Shown: positions 38,476-48,422, counted from the first letter of the stretch. The stretch: 63,468 nt of DNA from Dysgonomonas sp. Marseille-P4677 (GCF_016652235.1 NZ_JAEPKU010000009.1:1-63468), one strand, 5' to 3'. The notes: generated by a model from the sequence alone, not told the origin. Translations and numbers: made by a program.

Positions 38476-39849
38476 ATGGCTAGAAAAATATTATTTGAAA
38501 AATTAGATATTCCCGGAATACAGGAATACGAAGTTTATCGCAAAAATGGTGGCTATACATCTGTTGAGAAAGCATTGAAAACAATGACTCCCGATGAAGT
38601 TGTTGAACAAGTGAAAGCTTCCGGCATGCGTGGTCGTGGAGGTGCAGGTTTTCCTATGGGAATGAAATGGAGTTTCATAGATAAGAAATCCGGAAAACCC
38701 CGCCATTTAGTAGTAAATGCCGATGAATCGGAGCCTGGTACATTTAAAGACCGCTTTCTTATGCACCATATCCCCCACTTGCTTATTGAAGGGGCTATTG
38801 TCTCCAGTTATGCATTAGAAGCAAATTTATCGTATATCTATATCCGTGGTGAATACATGTGGATATTCAAGATATTGGAAAAAACTATTAAAGAAGCCTA
38901 TGCCAATGGATGGCTAGGTAAAAATATATTAGGAACAGGTTATAACCTCGATCTATATGTACACTGTGGAGCAGGAGCATATATTTGTGGTGAAGAAACT
39001 GCTCTTATCGAATCACTGGAAGGTAAACGTGGAAATCCACGAATTAAACCCCCATTTCCTGCTGTAAGCGGATTGTGGAATGAGCCGACAGTGGTAAACA
39101 ATGTGGAATCTATTTCTACCGTTTCTTGGATTGTAAATAATGGCGGAGACGAATATGCCAAGATTGGAATCGGCAAATCGACAGGAACAAAACTAATGTC
39201 TGCTTCGGGGCATATCAAAAACCCCGGTGTCTATGAGATCGAACTAGGCTTATCCGTTGATGAATTTTTCAACTCCGATGAATATTGCGGTGGAATGATG
39301 GACGACCGTCCTCTCAAAGCTGTTATTCCGGGTGGATGTTCCGTTCCTATCTTGCCTTCTCAATATATTTTTAAAACGGCAAACGGAGAAGATCGTTTAA
39401 TATCTTATGAGTCATTAGCCGATGGAGGTTTTATAACTGGTTCATCTCTTGGTTCTGGTGGTTTTATAGTATATAACGACACTGCTTGTATAGTTAGAAA
39501 TACATGGAACTTCTCACGCTTCTTCCATCACGAAAGCTGTGGACAATGTTCTCCTTGTCGTGAAGGTACCGGATGGATGGATAAAATACTTCAACGTATT
39601 GAAACCGGCCATGGACGAGAAGAAGATATAGATCTGCTATGGAGTATCCAAAGCAAAATAGAAGGTAATACAATTTGTCCGCTTGGTGATGCAGCATCGT
39701 GGCCCGTGGCTGCGGCAATCCGTCACTTCCGCGAAGAATTTGAATATCATGTTCGCTTCCCTGAAAAGATTAAAGACAGGAATCACTTTGCGAACGAACC
39801 AATGGAAAAAGTCAGACATCTATTAGCAACAGCTAATAGTGTGAAATAG
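38476..39849 (+). CDS. nuoF: NADH-quinone oxidoreductase subunit F
   Basis: The 51-kDa subunit (457 residues) that binds NADH and FMN and carries cluster N3. Visible are the GRGGAGFPMGMKWSF glycine-rich nucleotide motif, the FMN segment ADESEPGTFKDR, and the 4Fe-4S motif CGQCSPCREG with the fourth Cys in NTICPLGD. It follows nuoE by 5 bases. Confidence 0.97.
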   Translation: MARKILFEKLDIPGIQEYEVYRKNGGYTSVEKALKTMTPDEVVEQVKASGMRGRGGAGFPMGMKWSFIDKKSGKPRHLVVNADESEPGTFKDRFLMHHIPHLLIEGAIVSSYALEANLSYIYIRGEYMWIFKILEKTIKEAYANGWLGKNILGTGYNLDLYVHCGAGAYICGEETALIESLEGKRGNPRIKPPFPAVSGLWNEPTVVNNVESISTVSWIVNNGGDEYAKIGIGKSTGTKLMSASGHIKNPGVYEIELGLSVDEFFNSDEYCGGMMDDRPLKAVIPGGCSVPILPSQYIFKTANGEDRLISYESLADGGFITGSSLGSGGFIVYNDTACIVRNTWNFSRFFHHESCGQCSPCREGTGWMDKILQRIETGHGREEDIDLLWSIQSKIEGNTICPLGDAASWPVAAAIRHFREEFEYHVRFPEKIKDRNHFANEPMEKVRHLLATANSVK

Positions 39850-39869
39850 AATTGAATATTTATAAAAAG

Positions 39870-39904
39870 GCTAATAGCTACAAGCTAACAGCTAACAGCT
39901 AAAA
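39870..39904 (+). repeat. Five heptamer tandem repeats upstream of nuoG
   Basis: Five consecutive 7-base units of the form GCTAnnA (GCTAATA, GCTACAA, GCTAACA, GCTAACA, GCTAAAA) fill most of the 59-base nuoF-nuoG gap and end 4 bases before the nuoG ATG. They occupy the site of the ribosome-binding region, so a change in unit number could alter nuoG translation. Confidence 0.8.
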
Positions 39905-39908
39905 AAAT

Positions 39909-40955
39909 ATGAAAATTACAATAGACGGACATACAGTAGAAGTCGAAGCCGGAACTACCGTTCTGGAAGCAGCTCGCATTGTTGGCGGAGACAGCGTCCC
40001 TCCTACTATGTGCTATTACTCCAAATTGAAAGATTGTGGAGGTAAATGTCGCTGCTGTCTTGTGGAAATAAGCAAAGGTAGCGAGAGAGACCCACGTCCA
40101 ATGCCAAAGCTTCAGCCATCGTGTGTTACAGCTGTACAAGATGGAATGGAAGTTAAAAGCGGAACTTCACCAAGAGCTTTGGAGGCTCGTAAAGCAGTTA
40201 CTGAATTCCTACTTATTAATCACCCGTTAGACTGCCCCGTTTGTGACCAGGCTGGAGAATGTGATTTACAGAATCTTGCATATGGAAATGGTAATTTCAA
40301 ATCACGTTACATAGAGCAGAAGCGCACATTCGAACCGGAAAATATAGGTCCGTATATCCAACTGCATATGAATCGTTGTATTCTATGTTATCGTTGCGTA
40401 AAACTTGCCGATCAATTAACACCTGAGCGTGTTCATGGAGTGATAGGAAGAGGCGATCATGCTGAAATATCCACCTACATAGAACGTGCAATAGATAATG
40501 ATTTCTCGGGAAATGTAATTGATGTTTGCCCTGTAGGAGCATTGACTGATAAAACATTCCGTTTCAAATCACGTGTATGGTTTAATAAACCATTCAACGC
40601 ACATCGCCATTGCACTAAATGTTCGGGAAAAACTGTCCTTTGGATGTTTGGAGACACAGTTCAACGTGTAACAGCACGCAAAGATGAGTGGCACGAAGTC
40701 GAAGAATTTATCTGTAACGAATGCCGTTTTGAACATAAAAATGTTGAAGACTGGGTTATAGAGGGACCTCGCAAATTCGAGAAACCATCTGTAATCAATG
40801 TGAACAATTATACAAAACAGACGAAAAAAGTAAAAATAGAAGCAGATGAACTTATACTCGAAGGTAGAGAAGAGGATCAGAAGAAAATAAGTATGTCAGG
40901 CTCACCCTATGATGAAAATGAGTTGAAGGCTATTCAGAAAATAAAAGAAGAATAA
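39909..40955 (+). CDS. nuoG: NADH-quinone oxidoreductase subunit G, short form
   Basis: The iron-sulfur subunit of the NADH module, 348 residues. It contains the N-terminal 2Fe-2S ferredoxin domain (Cys35 and the KDCGGKCRCC segment), the HPLDCPVCDQAGECDLQN motif, a 4Fe-4S domain (CILCYRC, CPVGAL) and the start of the next module (HCTKCSGK, CNECRFEH). The long molybdopterin-oxidoreductase-like domain of E. coli NuoG is missing; short forms of this size are usual in Bacteroidota, so it is not a truncation. A heptamer repeat precedes the start. Confidence 0.92.
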   Translation: MKITIDGHTVEVEAGTTVLEAARIVGGDSVPPTMCYYSKLKDCGGKCRCCLVEISKGSERDPRPMPKLQPSCVTAVQDGMEVKSGTSPRALEARKAVTEFLLINHPLDCPVCDQAGECDLQNLAYGNGNFKSRYIEQKRTFEPENIGPYIQLHMNRCILCYRCVKLADQLTPERVHGVIGRGDHAEISTYIERAIDNDFSGNVIDVCPVGALTDKTFRFKSRVWFNKPFNAHRHCTKCSGKTVLWMFGDTVQRVTARKDEWHEVEEFICNECRFEHKNVEDWVIEGPRKFEKPSVINVNNYTKQTKKVKIEADELILEGREEDQKKISMSGSPYDENELKAIQKIKEE

Positions 40956-40964
40956 AATAAGATA

Positions 40965-42005
40965 ATGGAAGTTGCTTTAATTTTAGAAAAATTGATTCTT
41001 ATCGTTCTTGTTTTTGCAGTAACAATGCTTGTCGCATTATACTCAACTTATGCGGAACGTAAAGTAGCCGGATTCCTGCAAGATAGATATGGACCTAACC
41101 GTGCGGGAATATTCGGATTGCTACAGCCAATTTGCGATGGGGCTAAACTTTTTTCGAAAGAAGAATTTATGCCCAACACGCCCAACAAAATTCTTTTTAT
41201 AACTGCTCCGGCAATTGCAATGTCAATCTCTCTTTTGGGAGTAGCACTCATTCCATGGGCTAAAGAGTTTGTAATAGATGGTTATGGAGTCGTAAAACCA
41301 TACATTGGGGATGTAAATATTGGAATACTTTACATAGTTGCCGTATTATCAACAAGTGTCTACGGTGTGGTGATAGGTGGATGGGCTTCTAATAATAAAT
41401 ATTCCCTGATGGGAAGTATTCGTGCAGGCGCCCAGATGATCTCTTACGAAATAGCAATGGGTTTATCCTTGATTGCTTTGGTAATGATGACAGGTAGCCT
41501 TAGCCTTGTAGAAATAACAGAACAACAAAGCGGCTGGCACGGAATGCAATGGAACGTTATCTATCAACCTCTGACTTTCATCATCTTTCTTGTTTGTTCT
41601 TTTGCAGAATGTAACCGTACCCCGTTCGACCTTGCAGAATGTGAATCAGAGTTGGTTAATGGTCACCATACTGAATATTCTTCTTTAGGAATGGGATTCT
41701 TCATGTTCTCTGAATATGCCAGTATGTTCTTTTCCTCAGCATTTATTTCTGTCTTATTCTTCGGCGGATACAACTATCCGGGAATAGATTGGGTCGCTGA
41801 AAAGAACGTAAATCTAGCTAACGGCATCGGAGTATTAGCACTAATGGCTAAAACATTGTTCTTCATATTCTTCTATATGTGGGTAAGATGGACAATACCA
41901 AGATTCAGATATGATCAGCTAATGAAACTAGGATGGAAAATGCTTTTCCCTCTGGCTATAGTGAATATATTCCTTGTCGGAATAGGTGTTCTTATTTTTA
42001 AATAA
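40965..42005 (+). CDS. nuoH: NADH-quinone oxidoreductase subunit H
   Basis: Membrane subunit (346 residues, eight helices) that connects the quinone cavity to the proton channels. Signatures are YAERKVAGFLQDRYGPNRAG near the N-terminus and the acidic loop FAECNRTPFDLAECESELV. It follows nuoG by 9 bases. Confidence 0.96.
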   Translation: MEVALILEKLILIVLVFAVTMLVALYSTYAERKVAGFLQDRYGPNRAGIFGLLQPICDGAKLFSKEEFMPNTPNKILFITAPAIAMSISLLGVALIPWAKEFVIDGYGVVKPYIGDVNIGILYIVAVLSTSVYGVVIGGWASNNKYSLMGSIRAGAQMISYEIAMGLSLIALVMMTGSLSLVEITEQQSGWHGMQWNVIYQPLTFIIFLVCSFAECNRTPFDLAECESELVNGHHTEYSSLGMGFFMFSEYASMFFSSAFISVLFFGGYNYPGIDWVAEKNVNLANGIGVLALMAKTLFFIFFYMWVRWTIPRFRYDQLMKLGWKMLFPLAIVNIFLVGIGVLIFK

Positions 42006-42019
42006 AACATGGAATTGAG

Positions 42020-42556
42020 ATGTCATCAATAAAAGATATATCATTATCAGGAAGAAAAACGGAGGTCACCAACAAAAAGATGACTTTTATGGAGCGAATC
42101 TATCTACCGTCTATAGTAAAAGGCCTCTGGATTACGATTCAACATTTTTTCGCAAAGAAAAATACAATCCAGTATCCTGAACAACAACGCGAGTTCAGCC
42201 CCGTATACCGTGGGCAACACGTGCTGATGCGTGACGAAGAAGGGCGGGAACGTTGTACAGCTTGTGGCTTATGCGCTTTAGCTTGCCCAGCTGAAGCTAT
42301 TACTATGGTTGCAGCCGAACGTAAAAAAGGTGAAGAGCATTTATACAGGGAGGAGAAATATGCTTCTACTTATGAAATAAATATGTTGCGCTGTATATTC
42401 TGTGGTATATGCGAAGATGCGTGTCCGAAAGAGGCTATCTTCCTTACCAAATCGAAGCTTCTGGTAAAACCTAAACTAGAAAGGAATGACTTTATCTACG
42501 GAAAAGATAAACTTGTGATATCCGTAGAAGATGCCAAAGCTAGAAAATATGATTAA
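42020..42556 (+). CDS. nuoI: NADH-quinone oxidoreductase subunit I
   Basis: A 178-residue ferredoxin-like subunit with clusters N6a and N6b. Two complete motifs are seen: CTACGLCALACPAEAI and CIFCGICEDACPKEAI. It sits in the connecting arm beside NuoB. It follows nuoH by 14 bases and precedes nuoJ by 28. Confidence 0.97.
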   Translation: MSSIKDISLSGRKTEVTNKKMTFMERIYLPSIVKGLWITIQHFFAKKNTIQYPEQQREFSPVYRGQHVLMRDEEGRERCTACGLCALACPAEAITMVAAERKKGEEHLYREEKYASTYEINMLRCIFCGICEDACPKEAIFLTKSKLLVKPKLERNDFIYGKDKLVISVEDAKARKYD

Positions 42557-42584
42557 TAAAGAGCTACGAGATAACTAATATAAT

Positions 42585-43088
42585 ATGATTACAATAATTT
42601 TTTATATTCTGGCAGCCATAACACTGGGAACAGCTATTTTGACTGTTATGTCAAAAAACCCTGTACATAGTGCAGTGTATATGATTATCTGTTTCTTTTC
42701 TATTTCGGGACATTTTCTGTTGCTGAATGCATTATTTCTGGCAGTAGTAAACGTTGTTGTTTATGCCGGAGCAATTATGGTTTTATTACTGTTCACCCTG
42801 ATGCTAATGAATCTGAGTGAGCAACACGAACCTAAAAAGAAAGTGATAAGCCGTATAGCAGCTACCATATCAGCATGTCTGATGGGAATAGTATTGCTGG
42901 CATCGCTACTAAAATCAGCTCCCGTTATAGAAACATACAAAGCGGAGGGTTTTGATTACCAATCGGTAAATGTTATTGGTGAGGTATTACTCAACGAATA
43001 TCTTGTTCCGTTTGAGTTTGCTTCTATACTATTGCTCACAGCAATGATAGGAGCCGTATTGATTTCAAAAAGAGAAAAAAAAGCTTAA
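42585..43088 (+). CDS. nuoJ: NADH-quinone oxidoreductase subunit J
   Basis: A 167-residue membrane subunit with five helices. The VVNVVVYAGAIMVLLLFTLM helix, which contains the pi-bulge region of the family, is clear. nuoK starts 3 bases after its stop. Confidence 0.95.
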   Translation: MITIIFYILAAITLGTAILTVMSKNPVHSAVYMIICFFSISGHFLLLNALFLAVVNVVVYAGAIMVLLLFTLMLMNLSEQHEPKKKVISRIAATISACLMGIVLLASLLKSAPVIETYKAEGFDYQSVNVIGEVLLNEYLVPFEFASILLLTAMIGAVLISKREKKA

Positions 43089-43091
43089 GCT

Positions 43092-43415
43092 ATGCTGAAT
43101 AATATATTAGAACAAGTAGGTATCGACAATTACATCTATCTCTGCGCACTGTTGTTTTGTGTAGGTGTAGTTGGTATGTTGTACCGTCGTAGCACCATTG
43201 TGATGCTAATGTCGGTAGAGTTAATGCTTGCAGCGGCAAATATGCTGCTCACCGTCTTCTCTGTGTATCATCAGGATAGCAGCGGACAGGTATTTGTTAT
43301 CTTCTCGCTGGCAGTAGCTGCTGCCGAGGTTGCCGTCGGACTAGCCATTCTTGTAGCAATTTACAGGAATATTGGCACCATCGATATTGATGAATTAAAA
43401 AACTTAAAAGGATAA
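43092..43415 (+). CDS. nuoK: NADH-quinone oxidoreductase subunit K
   Basis: A 107-residue three-helix subunit of the proton path. The essential glutamates lie in MSVELMLAAANMLL and AAAEVAVGLAILVAIYR. Normal length; nuoL starts 6 bases after the stop. Confidence 0.96.
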   Translation: MLNNILEQVGIDNYIYLCALLFCVGVVGMLYRRSTIVMLMSVELMLAAANMLLTVFSVYHQDSSGQVFVIFSLAVAAAEVAVGLAILVAIYRNIGTIDIDELKNLKG

Positions 43416-43421
43416 ATCTGG

Positions 43422-45311
43422 ATGGAAACAATATTAGTACTACTACTTCTGCTTAGTCCGTTTATTGGTTTTTTAATCAATTTACTGGTAGGTAAAAGAT
43501 TTTTGGGAAGAACATTACCCGGTATAATTGCCACTACGGCCGTATTTATCAGTTTTGTTATATCCCTCATATTTTTCATTCGGATACTTTCTACGGGTGA
43601 AGCCATCAGGGTAGACCTCTTTCAATGGATATCCCTAAATGAATTTACGACCGATTTGTCATTTACTCTAGACCAACTATCCCTTATATGGTTGTTATTT
43701 GTGACCGGTATAGGAGCATTAATACATATCTACTCTACAGGATATATGCACGATGATAGGAATATAGATCGTTATTTTGCATATCTCAATCTTTTCATCT
43801 TCTTCATGACTATACTTGTTGCGGGCAGCAACTTGTTGGTAATGTTTATCGGATGGGAAGGTGTAGGTCTATGTTCGTATCTTTTGATAGGATTCTGGTC
43901 AAGAAATCATGAAAATAACAATGCTGCGAAGAAGGCGTTTATAATGAACCGTATCGGAGACCTTGGGTTCCTCATCGGTATATTTACATTAGCTTACCTG
44001 TTTAAAACTGTAGATTACGACACCCTTAAAACAGCAGTATCGACAACTTCAAATCCAGAAGTTTCAGCATTGCTTGGTGTCGCTACTTTTGCCTTATTTA
44101 TCGGAGCTACAGGAAAAAGTGCGCAAATACCTTTATATACGTGGCTCCCCGATGCAATGGCAGGTCCTACACCTGTATCAGCGCTGATACATGCCGCAAC
44201 AATGGTTACAGCAGGTATATTTATGGTGACTCGGTTAAACTTCCTATTTGACCTAACTCCAGATATCCAAACATTAATAGCCATCGTTGGAGCGATAACT
44301 GCTTTATTCGCAGCTTCAATAGCTATTGCGCAAACAGATATAAAAAAGGTGTTAGCCTACTCCACTGTTTCACAGCTAGGACTCATGTTTCTTGCATTAG
44401 GACTAGGAGCATATCATATTGCTGTATTCCATGTAATAACACATGCTTTTTTCAAAGCTTGTTTATTCCTCGGATCAGGTTCTGTTATACATGCCATGGG
44501 AGGTGAACAGGATATGCGTAAAATGGGAGGACTTAAAGGTTCGATGCGAACTACATATCTCACATTCTTAATCTCGACATTATCTATTTCGGGAATACCT
44601 ATTTTTGCCGGATTCTTCTCGAAAGACGAAATTATGTTGACCGCATTCGAGCACAACAAAATACTTTGGGTAATAGCCGCTCTAGCATCTTTGCTCACAG
44701 CATTCTATATGTTCCGTGTACTTTACCTTACATTTTTCAAAGAATTTAGAGGTACTGAGGAACAAAAGAAACATTTGCATGAGTCACCAAAATCAATGAC
44801 TACGCCATTAACTATATTAGCATTCCTTGCTTTTGCAGGAGGGGCTATCAGTTTACCATTTGGACTTAGCTGGCTAAACGGATATTTAGAGCCTGTTCTA
44901 CCGGGAATCGCCACTGCAGACCATCCTTCATTGGGTACACAAATCACAACGATGGTTATATCCACCATTATTGCTTTTATTGGTTTAGGATTGGCTTACA
45001 ACAAATACATAAAAAAATCCGAAACACCCGAAGAAGATAATAAGATTACCGGCTTTGCTAAGGTACTTTACAAGAAGTATTATATAGATGAAATATACAA
45101 TGCTTTGTTTGTAAAACCTCTTTATTCTTTAGCTGATTTCTTTGATAAATATATTGAGCAAGGCATCAAAGCTATATTCAAAGGAGGAGGTAGCCTGGTA
45201 GAATCACTATCACCTTCGGCTAAGAAATTGCAAAACGGAAGTCTCGGGTTTTACTTATTCTTCTTTGTTTTAGGTTTTAGTGCTCTAATAATCTGTTTAT
45301 TTCTTGTATAA
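43422..45311 (+). CDS. nuoL: NADH-quinone oxidoreductase subunit L
   Basis: The distal antiporter-like proton pump subunit (629 residues, about 16 helices with the long lateral helix at the C-terminus). Core motifs are GWEGVGLCSYLLIGFW, TGKSAQIPLYTWLPDAMAGP with the key Lys, and HAFFKACLFLGSG. It follows nuoK by 6 bases and precedes nuoM by 14. Confidence 0.97.
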   Translation: METILVLLLLLSPFIGFLINLLVGKRFLGRTLPGIIATTAVFISFVISLIFFIRILSTGEAIRVDLFQWISLNEFTTDLSFTLDQLSLIWLLFVTGIGALIHIYSTGYMHDDRNIDRYFAYLNLFIFFMTILVAGSNLLVMFIGWEGVGLCSYLLIGFWSRNHENNNAAKKAFIMNRIGDLGFLIGIFTLAYLFKTVDYDTLKTAVSTTSNPEVSALLGVATFALFIGATGKSAQIPLYTWLPDAMAGPTPVSALIHAATMVTAGIFMVTRLNFLFDLTPDIQTLIAIVGAITALFAASIAIAQTDIKKVLAYSTVSQLGLMFLALGLGAYHIAVFHVITHAFFKACLFLGSGSVIHAMGGEQDMRKMGGLKGSMRTTYLTFLISTLSISGIPIFAGFFSKDEIMLTAFEHNKILWVIAALASLLTAFYMFRVLYLTFFKEFRGTEEQKKHLHESPKSMTTPLTILAFLAFAGGAISLPFGLSWLNGYLEPVLPGIATADHPSLGTQITTMVISTIIAFIGLGLAYNKYIKKSETPEEDNKITGFAKVLYKKYYIDEIYNALFVKPLYSLADFFDKYIEQGIKAIFKGGGSLVESLSPSAKKLQNGSLGFYLFFFVLGFSALIICLFLV

Positions 45312-45325
45312 AATTTTAAAGAAAC

Positions 45326-46759
45326 ATGAATATCGCTATTATATTAATCATATTATTAGTAGGTGCAATTCTTACTTATTTTTCAGGAAACAGATTTGCT
45401 TCTAAGGTAGCCATACTTTTTAGTATTGCAGCAGCGATCTTTTCAGTAGCCCTTTGTCTTAAATTTGGAGCAGCTGAAACAAATTACAGTATACAATGGA
45501 TTAGCAATCCAAGCATTTCATTTTCATTGAAAGCTGACGGATTAGCAATAGCCATGATATTACTAACAACGATTCTGCTGCCTATAATTATACTAGCAGC
45601 TCACAATCGCGAGTTTAAGAATGAGAAGTTGTTATTCAGTCTCATTATGTTTATGGCTTTTGCCATGACAGGAGCTTTTTTGAGCAGCGATGCACTATTG
45701 TATTATGTGTTCTGGGAAATGTCACTTATCCCTATATACTTCATTATTATATTGTGGGGAAATGGAGAGATGGCCAAACGTCGTAAGGCAGCCATGACAT
45801 TCTTCCTTTTTACTTTTGCAGGCTCGTTGTTTATGATGGCCGCAATTATATATATGTACGTAAAAACAGGAAGTTTCCAACTCGAAGCATTCTATAATGC
45901 TAATCTAAGTAATACGGAACAGATATGGATATTTCTGGCCTTCTTTCTGGCTTACGCTATTAAGATACCTATTTTCCCGTTCCATACTTGGCAGGCGAAT
46001 GTATATCAGAAGGCTCCTGCTGTAGGCACAATGCTACTTGCTGGCCTTATGTCCAAAATGGGAGCATACAGTGTTATCCGCTGGCAATTGCCAACAACTC
46101 CTTACGCTGCTCAAGAGCTAAGAAATGTAGTTGTCATCCTATGTATAATCGGGGTTATATACGGTGCAATAATGGCTCTTAGACAAAATGACCTTAAGCG
46201 ATTTATGGCTTATGCTTCGTTATCGCACGTAGGATTTATTGCCGCCGGAGCATATGCTTTGACATACGATGGACTTCAAGGAGCAGTTGTACTTATTTTA
46301 GCGCACGGCTTTGGAATTGTCGGATTGTTCTACTCTGTAGATATAATACAAAACAGAACTAATACATTATCAATAAATCAGCTAGGAGGACTATCGTCGC
46401 ATACGCCTAAATTCACAGTGGCATTCTTCCTTGCAATATTATCTTCGATAGGAGTTCCTTTGACATTTAACTTCATCGGAGAATTTACGATAATGTATGG
46501 ACTTTACGAAGTAAACCTTTGGTATGCCTTAGCAATTGGAACAGCTCTTTTCCTTGGAGCATTATTTATGCTACGTATGTTCCAAAATGTAATGTTAGGT
46601 GAACCATCTAAAACACCTTTCATTGATTTAAGTAAAACTGAAATATTCGTATTTTCCATTATTATAGCAGTATTACTATTGTTCGGTGTATATGTGAAAC
46701 CGGTTACAGATTTAGTATCTTCTAGCTTAGAGGAAATTGTAATGTATATTAATAGATAA
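45326..46759 (+). CDS. nuoM: NADH-quinone oxidoreductase subunit M
   Basis: A second antiporter-like proton pump subunit (477 residues, 14 helices). Conserved parts are FWEMSLIPIYFIIILWG with the channel Glu, AYAIKIPIFPFHTWQANVY with the key Lys, and FMAYASLSHVGFI. It follows nuoL by 14 bases and precedes nuoN by 18. Confidence 0.97.
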   Translation: MNIAIILIILLVGAILTYFSGNRFASKVAILFSIAAAIFSVALCLKFGAAETNYSIQWISNPSISFSLKADGLAIAMILLTTILLPIIILAAHNREFKNEKLLFSLIMFMAFAMTGAFLSSDALLYYVFWEMSLIPIYFIIILWGNGEMAKRRKAAMTFFLFTFAGSLFMMAAIIYMYVKTGSFQLEAFYNANLSNTEQIWIFLAFFLAYAIKIPIFPFHTWQANVYQKAPAVGTMLLAGLMSKMGAYSVIRWQLPTTPYAAQELRNVVVILCIIGVIYGAIMALRQNDLKRFMAYASLSHVGFIAAGAYALTYDGLQGAVVLILAHGFGIVGLFYSVDIIQNRTNTLSINQLGGLSSHTPKFTVAFFLAILSSIGVPLTFNFIGEFTIMYGLYEVNLWYALAIGTALFLGALFMLRMFQNVMLGEPSKTPFIDLSKTEIFVFSIIIAVLLLFGVYVKPVTDLVSSSLEEIVMYINR

Positions 46760-46777
46760 AATTTAGTCAGAAATATA

Positions 46778-48163
46778 ATGAGTACATTGATAGCCATCTC
46801 GGGATTAGGAATAATTTGCCTGTTATTAGAGATTTTCAATTTAAGAAAAATCCTTATACCTGTCACTCTACTAGGACTGATAGCAGTATTAGGTATGACT
46901 GTTACCGAATTTTATCTGGGTTCACCTTTTATAGACGCAGATGAGTACAACATGGTGATAACGACTGGATTTTCACAAGGATTTTCCATTTTGTTTATCG
47001 TCCTTGCCATCCTCATTATTACAATGAGTCCTAAATTTTATCAGGATAAGTTTATAAAAATAGCCGATTATATAGCACTCAAGGTATTTATGCTTGCTGG
47101 AGCTATTGCCATGGTTTCTTTCGGAAACTTTGCTATGTTTTTTATAGGATTAGAAGTACTATCTATTGCAGCTTACGTATTGGCTGCTAGTGAACCTAAA
47201 AGTTTGAGGAGTAATGAAGCCGGAATGAAATATTTCATCATGGGTGCTTTTGCTTCCAGTTTCATTCTTTTTGGAATCGCATTAGTATATGGAGCAACTG
47301 GATCTTTTAATATTGGAGAAGTTCAAATCAGTTCTATGCTCTCTAATACTCCAATCTGGTTCAACATAGGATTTCTAATGATTTCAGTAGGTATGCTGTT
47401 TAAGGCCTCTGTCGTACCGTTCCATTTCTGGGCGCCTGACGTATATGAAGGTTCACCAACATTGGTTACAGCGATGATGAGTACCTTGGTTAAGGTTGCT
47501 GCAATAGGAGCATTATACAAACTAGTAAGTATCTTATCTGCAGGCATTACACCAGCGTATCAAACAGCTATTATAATATTATCTATACTCACTATGACAG
47601 TAGGTAACCTCACCGCTCTAAAACAATCTAGTATTAAGCGCATGATGGCCTATTCGGGTATATCACACGCCGGATTCATGATGATGACCTTACTCGCTGT
47701 AGGAAGTTCAGCAAATACAGTACTCTATTATGCTGCGGCATACGGCTTAGCTGGGATAGCTGCTTTTGCTGTCATATTAGGAGTATGCAGAGGTAAAGAT
47801 AATGAAGACATTTCCAATTTCTATGGCCTGATAAAACGTCAGCCGGTTCTAACAGGAACACTTATATGTGCTTTTCTTTCATTAAGTGGAATTCCTATTT
47901 TTGCCGGATTTTTCGCCAAATTCTTTGTATTCAACCAAATGTTAGAAACAGGTCATTTGATACTGGTTATATTTGGTATATTAAACTCTGTGATAGCAGT
48001 AACATACTATCTTGGAGTGGCCAATGTAATGATTACTAAAGAGGGTGAAACCACTGAGCGATTAAGAGTTCCTTTCGAATATAAAGCTGTTGGAGTTATT
48101 GCAATTGCTCTTAATATATTGCTAGGAGTCTTCCCTGATCTTATTATGGGATTGAGTTTATAA
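46778..48163 (+). CDS. nuoN: NADH-quinone oxidoreductase subunit N
   Basis: The third antiporter-like subunit (461 residues, 14 helices). The segments LEVLSIAAYVLAA, LFKASVVPFHFWAPDVYEGS and RMMAYSGISHAGFMMM are typical. It is the last gene of the operon; a terminator follows 23 bases after its stop. Confidence 0.97.
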   Translation: MSTLIAISGLGIICLLLEIFNLRKILIPVTLLGLIAVLGMTVTEFYLGSPFIDADEYNMVITTGFSQGFSILFIVLAILIITMSPKFYQDKFIKIADYIALKVFMLAGAIAMVSFGNFAMFFIGLEVLSIAAYVLAASEPKSLRSNEAGMKYFIMGAFASSFILFGIALVYGATGSFNIGEVQISSMLSNTPIWFNIGFLMISVGMLFKASVVPFHFWAPDVYEGSPTLVTAMMSTLVKVAAIGALYKLVSILSAGITPAYQTAIIILSILTMTVGNLTALKQSSIKRMMAYSGISHAGFMMMTLLAVGSSANTVLYYAAAYGLAGIAAFAVILGVCRGKDNEDISNFYGLIKRQPVLTGTLICAFLSLSGIPIFAGFFAKFFVFNQMLETGHLILVIFGILNSVIAVTYYLGVANVMITKEGETTERLRVPFEYKAVGVIAIALNILLGVFPDLIMGLSL

Positions 48164-48186
48164 CTAACAATCTTCAGAAATATAGG

Positions 48187-48215
48187 AAGAGCAGGCTAAT
48201 AAGTCTGCTCTTTTT
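48187..48215. terminator. Bidirectional terminator after nuoN
   Basis: AAGAGCAG (48187-48194) pairs with CTGCTCTT (48205-48212) around a 10-nt loop, followed by T residues. It separates the convergent nuo and Xre operons. Confidence 0.85.
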
Positions 48216-48218
48216 CAT

Positions 48219-48419
48219 TTATTCAAATTCAAAGATTTCTTCTATCGGAGTTTCTAGAATACGGGAAATATCAATTGCCAACTTAAGCGAGGGGTTGTAT
48301 TTTCCCGCTTCGAGACGAATAATCGTTTCGCGGCGGACATTCACCTTATCTGCAAGTTCTTCCTGAGTTAATCCTGCTATTAAACGGTATTCTTTGAGAT
48401 GACTTATAAATTCTGACAT
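48219..48419 (-). CDS. Xre-type helix-turn-helix regulator, 66 aa
   Basis: A compact Cro/CI-like DNA-binding protein (66 residues). The HTH is clear: LAGLTQEELADKV-type helix 2 (here IAGLTQEELADKVNVRRETI), recognition helix through RLEAGKY, and the C-terminal ILETPIEEIFEFE helix typical of the YozG-like stand-alone regulators. It lies 3 bases after a small membrane-protein gene and probably represses its own operon through the two repeats at 48828-48871. Confidence 0.9.
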   Translation of the reverse strand: MSEFISHLKEYRLIAGLTQEELADKVNVRRETIIRLEAGKYNPSLKLAIDISRILETPIEEIFEFE

Positions 48420-48422
48420 TTT

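Noticed and set aside
39870-39904. The heptamer repeats as a miniature CRISPR
   Set aside because: Units are 7 bases, directly contiguous and without spacers, so they are a simple tandem repeat.
39909-40955. NuoG as a truncated or frameshifted gene
   Set aside because: All iron-sulfur motifs of the N-terminal part are present and short NuoG forms of this length are usual in Bacteroidota; nuoH follows immediately with normal spacing.
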